The translations under genes and the position numbers were made by a program. Under the pieces are notes generated by a model. That model saw only the letters and a list, made by a program, of their open reading frames with translations, searched no databases and was not told the origin of the DNA. Below, one piece after another: positions 1-7,342 of a stretch of DNA of 11,459 nt. Position 1 is the first letter of the stretch. Each line of letters begins with the position of its first letter. Source of the stretch: an uncultured Verrucomicrobiae bacterium (GTDB lineage: Bacteria; Verrucomicrobiota; Verrucomicrobiia; Verrucomicrobiales; Akkermansiaceae); NCBI GenBank assembly GCA_937957985.1, contig CALGOH010000080.1:1-11459 (forward strand), written 5' to 3'.

Positions 1-1698
1 CTTTGCGAGGGCGCCAAGGTCCCCGTAGCGGGAAAGATTCTCGGTCCACCCTACTCGTTCTTTAGCGGCAGTGGATGAAGCTGTCTCGCACTCGGCGGCC
101 CACTCCGTGCGCTTCTTGTCGAGCAGTCGGCATAGTGCCTTCAGAATTGCTTCAATTTCGGTAAGGGATCGCTTCCCATCGATGAGTTCGTTGGCGAATC
201 TCGATTCGACCTCGGACACCACCATCCTGGCGTATTCGGGGATGCGGTCTTTCTTTAGCTCGAAATACTCGACGATTCCGCGCCCGTCCCTGAAGTTCGA
301 TTTCTCCTTTTCCTCGCAGCGGTGCCGAAGGACTTCAAGAGAGTTGCCATCATGATCAGCAAGATCCTCCGACAGCTTTTCGATGTAGATTTTCCATTCG
401 GCCTCGAACTTCCGCCAGCCTCTCTGGTCTTTCTCCGTGTCGTCCGGAGAGAATTGCCGCTCGAGGAAGAAGACTTCACGATCTAGATCGAGTTCCTTCT
501 GGAAAACCGGATCGCCAACAAGACCTTCGACGACGAAGTCCGTTGGTTCGCCGATGTAGCCCTGGGCCCAGTTGTTGAAGAGCATTTGCTTCAAGGTTTG
601 GGCAGTGAGGGAGAGTCCGATGTAGTCCTGAATGGCTTCTTCCGGGTAGGAGATCTTCTTGATCCCGAACGAAGCGAACAATCGACAACGCCCCGAGATG
701 CCAGGATCTCCCTTCCCTTCATGGGAGATCTCCATGTTCTCCCATTCCACGATCCTTCCGAGTGTGCGATCGACCCCGTGTGTTCCAGCGACAATCTTTT
801 GGTAGAGCATCTCCGCCATCAGCTCGGGGATCTGCTTGTCGACATCGAAGGGAGCACCATTGCTGTTCTCGTTGGTGATAAGGTAACAGATCTTGAAGGG
901 GGAGTTGAGGTGCTCGAAGCGTTCCCCATGCCCAAGGAGATTGTAGGGCTTGTAAGTTCCGACACCGAGGGCGTTGAGTTCGGTCAGGGCCGCGTATCCA
1001 TTGGCGTGGTAGTTCCCGGTATTCCAGTTCTGGAGCGGGTGCTCTTCGGGGAGCAGCACGTAAAGGATGATCGGATATTCTTCGGAGCTCTTGTATTCAT
1101 TCCGAATCAGTGAGATGGCATCGATTAGCGATCCGCTGCCGGTTCCCCCGGCAAGACCCGAGACGATGTGGAAGGTGACCGAAGCTTTGGTCGTTCCCTT
1201 CTTTAGGTCATTCGCCTTGCGATTCACCCGGGCCATGAATTCGCTGGCGTTGCTCGCAAAAAGCAATCGTCCGAGGCGACGCTTCTGGCCGCCAAGGATT
1301 TCTGCTCCGCCGCTACCAAGGTTCAAGATTGGAGCCCAAGCCTTGGGCTCTCCGATCCAAGGAGCAAGGGCGGGATAGCTCAGCACATCATCAAGGCGTG
1401 TCTTGAGGTCCGAGCCCTTGAGGTGGAGCTGGCTGCTGGGATTAAGCTGGAGATTCTCTCCAAGAACCTTCCAAGAGTCGTCCTCGAATCCCATGTGCTC
1501 TTTGCTCGAATCGACGTAGAGGTAGTCAATCTTCAATCCGGTGGGGGTCGCCTGTGCAACCTTGTCGACTGCTGGGTCTGTATTCTTGGACTTCTCACCC
1601 GTCGAAGAGGGCTTCCAGTCGCGGAAAATGGCGGTTCGGATGTTGCGGATAACTTTGCCGCCTGTGCCGCCGAGGCCAATGATCAGATGGTTACTCAT
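1..1698 (-). CDS. Tubulin/FtsZ-like protein (Tubulin_2 type), C-terminus beyond left edge
   Basis: The frame is open from ATG at 1698 down to base 1, 566 codons with no stop, so the C-terminus lies outside the window. The product begins MSNHLIIGLGGTGGKV, a Gly-rich nucleotide-binding loop at residues 8-14. At residues 180-190 it reads SGLAGGTGSGS, the tubulin/FtsZ signature (GGGTGSG-like) after a beta strand (VTFHIV). GGQKRRLGRL (residues 136-145) resembles the GAGQxRRLGR region I recall from tubulin-like PF13809 proteins. The remainder is charged and helical (about residues 390-566), longer than FtsZ. Known family members are predicted GTP-binding, polymer-forming proteins in multigene membrane-associated systems. 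I infer that role here from the GTPase and membrane proteins upstream. I cannot locate a T7 catalytic loop with confidence. The start is 26 bases after the preceding gene and has a C-rich leader instead of a Shine-Dalgarno sequence. Confidence 0.8.
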   Translation of the reverse strand, partial: MSNHLIIGLGGTGGKVIRNIRTAIFRDWKPSSTGEKSKNTDPAVDKVAQATPTGLKIDYLYVDSSKEHMGFEDDSWKVLGENLQLNPSSQLHLKGSDLKTRLDDVLSYPALAPWIGEPKAWAPILNLGSGGAEILGGQKRRLGRLLFASNASEFMARVNRKANDLKKGTTKASVTFHIVSGLAGGTGSGSLIDAISLIRNEYKSSEEYPIILYVLLPEEHPLQNWNTGNYHANGYAALTELNALGVGTYKPYNLLGHGERFEHLNSPFKICYLITNENSNGAPFDVDKQIPELMAEMLYQKIVAGTHGVDRTLGRIVEWENMEISHEGKGDPGISGRCRLFASFGIKKISYPEEAIQDYIGLSLTAQTLKQMLFNNWAQGYIGEPTDFVVEGLVGDPVFQKELDLDREVFFLERQFSPDDTEKDQRGWRKFEAEWKIYIEKLSEDLADHDGNSLEVLRHRCEEKEKSNFRDGRGIVEYFELKKDRIPEYARMVVSEVESRFANELIDGKRSLTEIEAILKALCRLLDKKRTEWAAECETASSTAAKERVGWTENLSRYGDLGALAK

Positions 1699-1724
1699 GG
1701 TGTGGGGGTGTTGATGGTTCTACG

Positions 1725-2519
1725 TTACTTGACTTCGGCAGGTCGATTCGATCGGTTTGACACGAAGCCGAGGACGGCGAAGACGATCATCTGGGTGATC
1801 AGGAAGAGGGCGACACTCATTTTGCGGGTATAGGCGGCGACCTCCTTGGTTTGGTTCTTGGCTTGATCTTCGAGAATTGATACGACGACCTCGATCCCTC
1901 TTTCCGCTGGGTAAGGTTGGCCAGGGTTGTCGCTGAACCAAGAGATGGTGCTTTGGTCCAGTCGGTCCTCGGGAACCTCTGGATCCGGAGAGAGAATGCC
2001 CATCATGTAGGGGTGATCCTCAGAGAAGCGAACAAAGGCAGCATTCGTGTAGGTGCGGACGACCGCCTTCTTCGACTCAGGATGACCCATCGACATCGTG
2101 TTGATGCTTGAGTCGGTTCTCGGGCTTGGCTCCGACCGCACATCCGACTCGTAGCCGGCCTTGGCGACTGCGTCCCAGGCATCGCAAAACGCTTCATGTT
2201 TCCAGTCCTGATCCAATACGACCTGGTCTTTCCAACTTGCGAGGCGCAGTTTGACCGCCTCCTCCATGTAGCGGCTTGATGAAAACGTCAGGGCGAAGAG
2301 TACTGCAAGGAGCGCAGCGACCGCACACATGATCTGGAGCCCCAGCTTGAGCTGAAAGCGTTTGTTAAATAGACGGGAGAAGAGCCAGGCAAGATACCAG
2401 AACAACACTCCGGCCAGTAGTCCGATGATGCCCGAGATTGGAAAGGCGAGGGATCGGTCTTTCATGGCGGCCTTCAGGCAGGCGCCCCATAGTTCTAGAA
2501 ATTCGACGACGGATTGCAT
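1725..2519 (-). CDS. Three-helix membrane protein of unknown family
   Basis: 264 residues, ATG at 2519. Two hydrophobic segments lie near the N-terminus (about 26-47, from FPISGIIGLLAG, and about 60-80, from GLQIMCAVAALL). A third lies at the C-terminus (about 235-253, from SVALFLITQMIV). Between them is a soluble region of about 150 residues with Trp, Asp and Pro (for example SWKDQVVLDQDWKHEAF). I do not recognise the family. By charge, the short basic tail (SNRSNRPAEVK) and the RLFNKRFQ loop between the first two helices cannot both be on the same side with three helices unless the first is re-entrant or topology is atypical, so I leave topology open. It lies 67 bases after the tail-anchored gene and 26 before the tubulin-like gene. 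A role as membrane anchor or sensor for the tubulin-like protein is inference from position. Confidence 0.75.
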   Translation of the reverse strand: MQSVVEFLELWGACLKAAMKDRSLAFPISGIIGLLAGVLFWYLAWLFSRLFNKRFQLKLGLQIMCAVAALLAVLFALTFSSSRYMEEAVKLRLASWKDQVVLDQDWKHEAFCDAWDAVAKAGYESDVRSEPSPRTDSSINTMSMGHPESKKAVVRTYTNAAFVRFSEDHPYMMGILSPDPEVPEDRLDQSTISWFSDNPGQPYPAERGIEVVVSILEDQAKNQTKEVAAYTRKMSVALFLITQMIVFAVLGFVSNRSNRPAEVK

Positions 2520-2586
2520 GATGGATGGGGGTTGGTGGTTGAATTAGTATGGACCGTGTCGAGGCCTCTTCAGCGGGGTAAGCGCT

Positions 2587-3522
2587 TCAGCCTCTGGAGT
2601 GATAAAACCAGGCGAGGAATAGGATTACTACGATGAGTAGGCCTACGATGACGAATGCACGAGTCGCGACGGAACCCTCGGTGCCACCGGGGGGGCTAGA
2701 ACCACTGAGGCGAGTGATTTCCTTCTCGAGCCTGGACTCAAAAACTTCGTCGTCCTTGAACCAACTCGTGGCGAGTTGGATCTCATCGCGCACCTTGATG
2801 AGGGCCTCGAGGTGTCGTTGTCGCTGGTTCTTGTCAGGCTCAGATTCTCGTTCGGCTTCAGCGAGTAGGGTGAACCAACGGATGCGGCTCTCATTCCTTC
2901 CTAAGTAGCGATCAAGTAACTGGGGCAGATCATGCCCTTCATCTTGATCATAAAGGTCTCTGACTTCCTTGAGGCACTTTTTTGCCTTGTCCCACTGGCC
3001 CGCTTCAAGTCGGTCGGCAAGTTCTTCCAGCGAGGAAAGAGTTTGAGTCAGCATCCCGCTCGCTGCCGCCCCAGGTTTGCCAAGCTCGTCCCACAATTCC
3101 AAGGCCTCGCTGATCTCTGCTCGATCTACCTTCGTCTGGATCAAAGCGAGCTGCTTCTTGACCCAAGGATCCTCGTGGGCAGGCAAACCATGTTTGACCA
3201 GTTCCAAGGCCTCGAAATCATCGACGAACGCCCGCCAACTGGGCATCGCTTCATCGAACTCGGCTTGGACCTTAGAGAGTGGAACTCCATCAAGCATCCT
3301 TTGACGAATGTTGCCAGCTTTTGCCAGCACCTGATCCAGATCGGATCGGACTTTCTTTAGGAGTGCATCAAGATTGCGTTTGGCTGCCGCATCATCCGGA
3401 GAGAGTGCGAGTAGCTGCGACAGGAGGCGACGAGCCTCACCTCGCTCAGAGCGGAGGATGGCTGCCTTCAGGCTTGCCCTCAACTCGGCGATCAGCAGAC
3501 TCGATGATGGATCTGTTGTCAT
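2587..3522 (-). CDS. Helical protein with a C-terminal membrane anchor
   Basis: 311 residues. Its ATG at 3522 overlaps the stop of the preceding gene by four bases (ATGA), which indicates translational coupling. The first 280 or so residues are almost all amphipathic helix rich in Leu, Ala, Glu and Arg, for example SERGEARRLLSQLLALSP near the N-terminus, which resembles a TPR-type helical hairpin; I would not assign a named repeat. A Gly/Ser/Pro linker (SGSSPPGGTEGS) precedes one hydrophobic segment at about 289-307 (AFVIVGLLIVVILFLAWFY), then only HSRG. There is no signal peptide, so the likely arrangement is a cytosolic helical domain held to the inner membrane by its tail. A scaffold or adaptor role for the GTPase/tubulin system is inferred from the operon. 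Confidence 0.75.
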   Translation of the reverse strand: MTTDPSSSLLIAELRASLKAAILRSERGEARRLLSQLLALSPDDAAAKRNLDALLKKVRSDLDQVLAKAGNIRQRMLDGVPLSKVQAEFDEAMPSWRAFVDDFEALELVKHGLPAHEDPWVKKQLALIQTKVDRAEISEALELWDELGKPGAAASGMLTQTLSSLEELADRLEAGQWDKAKKCLKEVRDLYDQDEGHDLPQLLDRYLGRNESRIRWFTLLAEAERESEPDKNQRQRHLEALIKVRDEIQLATSWFKDDEVFESRLEKEITRLSGSSPPGGTEGSVATRAFVIVGLLIVVILFLAWFYHSRG

Positions 3523-5483
3523 GGCTGCGCCTTGCCTGGCTTCGGTGCCGCGTCCCGAACTCCACTGCTTTCGTGAGTTTTGTCTGGTTTGTTCCGAGGG
3601 GCCGGTTCTGCATTGTCTTTGCCTTGCTTCGTGGGAGGAGGCAGGCTCTCGCGTTGCTGCTCAAGTTGACCAATCTTCTGCTCAAGTTCTGCGCGCTGAC
3701 TGGTCCACTTCTGTTTCTCCGTACGAAGAGCATCATTGGCCTTCGTCAGCCGTTCATTCTCTCTTATTCTCTTGTTGAGCTGTGTATTGAGTTTCGTGTT
3801 GCTTTCCTCCAAGTCACTGACCCTCGCTTCGTCGCTCTTAGTCCACTGCCAGGCCCACAAGCAGGCCAGCGCCAGAGCGACGAGTGCCATCGTGATAGTA
3901 AGGTAGTTCGCTTTACGCTTCTGTTTCGTGAGGCTGTCCACTTCTCGGCGGTGCCTTTTATTCTCTTCCGCAAGAGTCGCATTTTTTGACTCCAGACCAG
4001 AGTGTAACGACTTCTCACTATTTCTTTGTATCTGAAGTTCTTGTAGTTGATCGATTTTGGATTGGATCTCTGCCCGCGTATCCTCTAGTTTCCTAAGTTC
4101 GGGTTCGAGCTCATTTTGTCTCCGCTTAAGATCGCTTTCGCTCTTCTTGAGTTCATCAATGAGAGGCTGATAAACATGCTGATGAATGTATTTCTCGCAT
4201 CCCCAGCGGACATCGCTACAGGCTTGTTTGAATTCATTAAAGAGAGGTGAAAAGTCTACACCTGCAGCGATGTGTCCCGATGTTTGCTCCCCGAGCTCAT
4301 TGAGGGCAGCCCGAAGCGGCTCGATTTCCGGGTATTCGGAATCAAGGTTTGCAATTCTCTCCCGGAGCTTCGTTTCAGCCTCACCGAGCTCGAGCTCCCT
4401 CTTGTGTAGCTCTTCATCGATGATGGTCTTGCTTCTCTCCAAGGTATAGATAAGGGAATCTTGACCGATAACGTGGCCGGCTGGGAGCTCAATCGAAACG
4501 TCTCTCGTCTGGGAAATGATCTTGGCGATACTAGATTTCCCGTCTTCGACGAGCTCCAATTCACGATTTCTTCTCGTTTGTGAGGATTCGGCAATCCTCT
4601 GCTGGAGGGTGGAAATCGCCCAGTCTCTGGGGTTGCCTGCCCGGACTGCCAAGTCTTCAGGCCAGAGATTGTCCGGCGCTTCTGAAGGAAGATCGGTTGA
4701 AACGCTGTGGAAGTCAAGAAGCGCGCGGTTCCCTGGAGGCGTTGTCCCCCTTGGGACAATGACCCATGAAAATGCGTCCGGTTGTGAGCCGGTCAGGTGG
4801 GTGATAAATGTCGCTTTCCAACAGTCGATCGGTTTTACCTTCGGTCCAGGAAGGAGATCGCTCAGCTCGCGAAGCGAGAGAAAGGGGTCGACTGCCAACC
4901 AAGCCCTGTCGAATATATCGAGTGCCTGGTTGTGGTTTGAGGGTGCTCCGCTCATGTAGACGCGACGTGGCCGAGGCTCGCCGGCTTCATCGACTTCAAA
5001 GAGTTGAAGCAAGCCGGTTTGCTGCCCAGTCAGGTCTCGACCGAGAGGTCTGGGCTCAGCGAAGTCTTCAGGTCTCAGGTCGTCATCGGGTTCTATCCAT
5101 GTGGCGACGGTATCGTCCCATGAATCTTGCCACATGAATGAGCGGAATACATGACATGGAGTAAAACCATCCCATTGGGTGTCCTTCAAGAGAGACTCAA
5201 GCTGATCCCACTCGAATGCCAGGATGTGTGATACGAAACTCTGGCGCCTCGAATAGTCCGTCGCGGGTCCCGTGCGACTTAGTAATGCCCACCAGATTCC
5301 ATTGAATTCCTCTCGCCAGTAGGCGAAGACGGGCTCGCCCTGGGCATCCTCGGGATAGCCGAGGCCGCGACATTTGTTTCTGATGATGTCGGGCAAGTCT
5401 CTTGAGCACTTCACGAGGCCGTAGCCTTGGCGATTCTCGAGAGTTTCCGTTGCGCTCGCAACGATAGCTTGCAGGACCTTCAT
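3519..5483 (-). CDS. GAP1-like protein: N-terminal GTPase-associated domain, coiled coils, membrane helix
   Basis: 654 residues, ATG at 5483, one base after the GTPase stop. Residues 1-260 resemble the N-terminal domain of GTPase-associated protein 1 (GAP1-N2 type): a start like QAIVASATETLENRQGYGLV, then WWALLSRTGPATDYSRRQSF and VSHILAF, matching the recalled pattern of a 'self-describing' strand, 'xxLSRxxxxxxDYxxR' and 'xxAHxLxF'. This is from memory, not a search. Long heptad-like helices follow at about 345-380 and 441-523, then one hydrophobic segment at about 526-547 (YLTITMALVALALACLWAW), another coiled coil at 553-613 and a Pro/Lys-rich tail. So one coiled coil lies on each side of the membrane segment. 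The known family sits beside GTPases in NTP-dependent conflict systems; its biochemistry is not established. The membrane helix suggests it brings the GTPase to the membrane. Confidence 0.65.
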   Translation of the reverse strand: MKVLQAIVASATETLENRQGYGLVKCSRDLPDIIRNKCRGLGYPEDAQGEPVFAYWREEFNGIWWALLSRTGPATDYSRRQSFVSHILAFEWDQLESLLKDTQWDGFTPCHVFRSFMWQDSWDDTVATWIEPDDDLRPEDFAEPRPLGRDLTGQQTGLLQLFEVDEAGEPRPRRVYMSGAPSNHNQALDIFDRAWLAVDPFLSLRELSDLLPGPKVKPIDCWKATFITHLTGSQPDAFSWVIVPRGTTPPGNRALLDFHSVSTDLPSEAPDNLWPEDLAVRAGNPRDWAISTLQQRIAESSQTRRNRELELVEDGKSSIAKIISQTRDVSIELPAGHVIGQDSLIYTLERSKTIIDEELHKRELELGEAETKLRERIANLDSEYPEIEPLRAALNELGEQTSGHIAAGVDFSPLFNEFKQACSDVRWGCEKYIHQHVYQPLIDELKKSESDLKRRQNELEPELRKLEDTRAEIQSKIDQLQELQIQRNSEKSLHSGLESKNATLAEENKRHRREVDSLTKQKRKANYLTITMALVALALACLWAWQWTKSDEARVSDLEESNTKLNTQLNKRIRENERLTKANDALRTEKQKWTSQRAELEQKIGQLEQQRESLPPPTKQGKDNAEPAPRNKPDKTHESSGVRDAAPKPGKAQP

Positions 5484-5484
5484 T

Positions 5485-6656
5485 CTAATCCAAGGTTGGG
5501 ATCGTGGATGGTTCGATCTGTGAGATCAGCCAAAGGATTGGAGCCTCCACAAGGTAGGGTTTGAGGGACCTTGGGTCCGGGCCGATGTCGTCTCCAACGT
5601 TTATGGCCGGCGTACCGAAGGCGCTTGCTGGGAAATACTTTACGTTGCTCGAAATGGCCTCGGCTGCCCCAACAATCTCGGAGCAATGCTCCATTAGAAA
5701 GTCCCGGGTCCTTTGGGAATTTGCCTCGATCTTCCCCAGCGAGAGCCTGCCGTTGATACAAACCTCAAGTTCAAGTTCGCTTCGCGGGAAGAGATCCCCG
5801 AGGGTGTCGTGTTTGCCGAGAACCAGCGCAAGAGGGGCATCATGTTTGTCATCGAATCCCATGCTCCTCCAGTTTCTTAGTCTGGTGGCGATCTCCGCAA
5901 GAATGACGTCCTGATCGTAACGAATGCTCCCGCCTCCTCTGCGCATGAATGGGACTTGAGGATCGACTTCGTCATTCAGTAGATTTAGAAGATCGATTTG
6001 TTGCAAAGGGTCAAAAAGAAATAGCAATCCCGATGCCCATGCCATGTGCTCGGTAGCATTCGACTTATCACTCTCGCTGTTGTCAGGTCTGAATGTCTCG
6101 CCAGCATTGTCGTAGAAGACCAGCGCGCTCCCTGGGGAGTTTGGGCTGTTGATTCGGTAAGTGAAAGGGCGAGGGAGCTTCACGTCTTTTCCATGAAGCT
6201 TCAAAGTTTGCATGGTCTCTCCACCCAGCTGGGTTTTTACGATTCGGGTCTTCGCTGGATCCTGCGTGGGGCTGAAGAGCTTCGCAATCATTGCTGATAG
6301 CACTGCGTTTCCTTGTGGGTCCGCATCGCTGAAGGTGACCCCAAACTTGGCTGGCAGAATCTTCCTCAGAATCCGGATTGCCACTGTGAGGAAGTACGAC
6401 TTGCCGGACATGCCGTCACCGATGATCGACAGCATGTGTGGTTGCCTTTCAACTATGTTGGGAGGCAGATCACCTCGGCAATGGGGGCACGCGAAACGTT
6501 GTGCCCGGTGGCCATCCTCGGTGAGCGGTACTCCGTCTTCGTCGAAGTCTTCTGGGAGAAACCTCTTTAGGACGGATTCGCCGAGTATTTCGTCCCCATA
6601 CTCGCTTGGGTGAACTGCAAGGATGTCCTTGGTGTTGAACCTAAGAAAGCACCTGG
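5485..6656 (-). CDS. Zinc-ribbon P-loop GTPase (TRAFAC-like), N-terminus lost at an assembly artefact
   Basis: The GTPase core is clear. Counted from the ATG at 6435, Walker A is GDGMSGKS (residues 6-13), G3 is FYDNAGE (Asp109, Gly112) and G4 is GKHD (Lys208, Asp210) in place of N/TKxD. The ATG at 6435 is not the true start: the frame stays open upstream to about 6656 with no ATG, GTG or TTG. That extension encodes family-typical sequence: PRCFLRF, then VHPSEYGDEILG, RFLPEDFD and ACPHC just before the P-loop. ACPHC and the single upstream Cys (codon 6649..6651) are three of the four cysteines expected in a split zinc ribbon; the fourth falls inside the adapter sequence. The remaining coding part is about 389 codons. 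It ends one base before the GAP1-like gene, so the two are probably co-translated. Likely role: nucleotide-dependent switch in the tubulin/GAP1 membrane system. Family assignment is from recalled motif order. Confidence 0.75.
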
Positions 6657-6690
6657 GATCTCGGTGGTCGCCGTATCATTAAAAAAAAAA
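6657..6690. other. Illumina P5 adapter remnant plus poly-A (assembly artefact)
   Basis: Bases 6657..6680 are, on the minus strand, an exact 24-base match to the 5' end of the Illumina P5 flow-cell oligonucleotide (it begins AATGATACGGCGACC). On the plus strand the adapter ends in CGCCGTATCATT and is followed at once by ten A's at 6681..6690, as in reads that run off the end of the library molecule. The adapter's inner part, which would normally precede it, is absent: genomic-looking coding sequence stops at about 6656. The block introduces stops in both flanking frames (TGA at 6676..6678 and TAA at 6679..6681, minus strand). It should be treated as a break in the contig, not as genomic DNA. 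Confidence 0.95.
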
Positions 6691-7326
6691 GAGGGCGGAA
6701 AGCTTTCTGAACTGGGCAGCGAAAAAACATGCTTTCGCTTCAACTAAGGCATTGTAGACGATACCAACCTGATCCTCCCACGAGCGCCTGCCAATCTCGT
6801 CGATCAGCTCAAGCATGGTCTTGTCCTCGATGGTGTGCTTGCCCGGAAAATCGGTGGGCATGTTTGCCGTCTGCCACGCCTGGAACATTTGGGTGCCACC
6901 ATTGAAGATGTGCAGGATCCAACGCTGTCTCCCGGACTTCTGCATGGAGCCGGCCCAGGTGTCACAATCCTCGCCAGTCGCGATGAAGAAGAAGGCGGCC
7001 TTGTCGATCACCAGTGAAAGTTGCTCAGTCTGTGGCAGAAGACCCCCTTCAAAAGACTTTCCGTTCACCTGGATCTCATGCCCGCCTCCCTCGAAGCTCA
7101 GGCGCAGTCGCTTGCCGGATCTCTCAAGAGTGACCAGCGAGTCCTTGGTGGCAAGTGCTCCCAGCGAAATGTCGTGGTGATCGCCCGTGCCGAAAGTCAG
7201 GGGTGATCTTCCGAGCTTGTGGCACTGGCCGGTGATGCAGTCGTAGACGACCGCGCGACTCGACGGCAGCGGTGGCGGTGAACCCACCTTCTTGAATTGG
7301 CTGAAACTGTTGGAGCTTCCGGTCAT
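6679..7326 (-). CDS. FHA-like domain protein, C-terminus truncated by the adapter artefact
   Basis: I place the start at the ATG at 7326, 16 bases after the nuclease stop. Genuine coding ends near 6691; the last residues, three Phe and TAA, are encoded by the poly-T and adapter block. Of about 212 genuine residues, roughly 24-117 look like a small all-beta domain of FHA type: RAVVYDCITGQCHKLGR, then TFGTGDHHDISLG, LVTLERSGKRLRLSFEG and EIQVNGKSFEGG. FHA domains bind phosphothreonine peptides, but I cannot place the conserved Arg/Ser/His set, so the assignment is tentative. After it comes a WILHIFNGG strand, then acidic/hydrophobic helices (about 165-208). It may be the N-terminal part of the GTPase gene: the two share strand and codon phase across the artefact. 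Otherwise it is an independent upstream operon member. Confidence 0.6.
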   Translation of the reverse strand: MTGSSNSFSQFKKVGSPPPLPSSRAVVYDCITGQCHKLGRSPLTFGTGDHHDISLGALATKDSLVTLERSGKRLRLSFEGGGHEIQVNGKSFEGGLLPQTEQLSLVIDKAAFFFIATGEDCDTWAGSMQKSGRQRWILHIFNGGTQMFQAWQTANMPTDFPGKHTIEDKTMLELIDEIGRRSWEDQVGIVYNALVEAKACFFAAQFRKLSALFFF

Positions 7327-7342
7327 GGGATCTTGGGGGATC

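Noticed and set aside
586..1113. Plus-strand 175-residue frame inside the tubulin-like gene
   Set aside because: It is a shadow of the minus-strand tubulin frame, which carries the nucleotide-binding signatures, and its own translation shows no recognisable motif.
2561..2568. Palindrome GAGGCCTC between the tail-anchored and three-helix genes
   Set aside because: It is short, has no loop or T-run, and nothing else marks it as a terminator or operator.
6676..6690. T-run and TAA on the minus strand as a terminator and genuine end of the FHA-like gene
   Set aside because: The T-run is the poly-A of the adapter read-through and the stop is inside the adapter sequence, so neither is biological.
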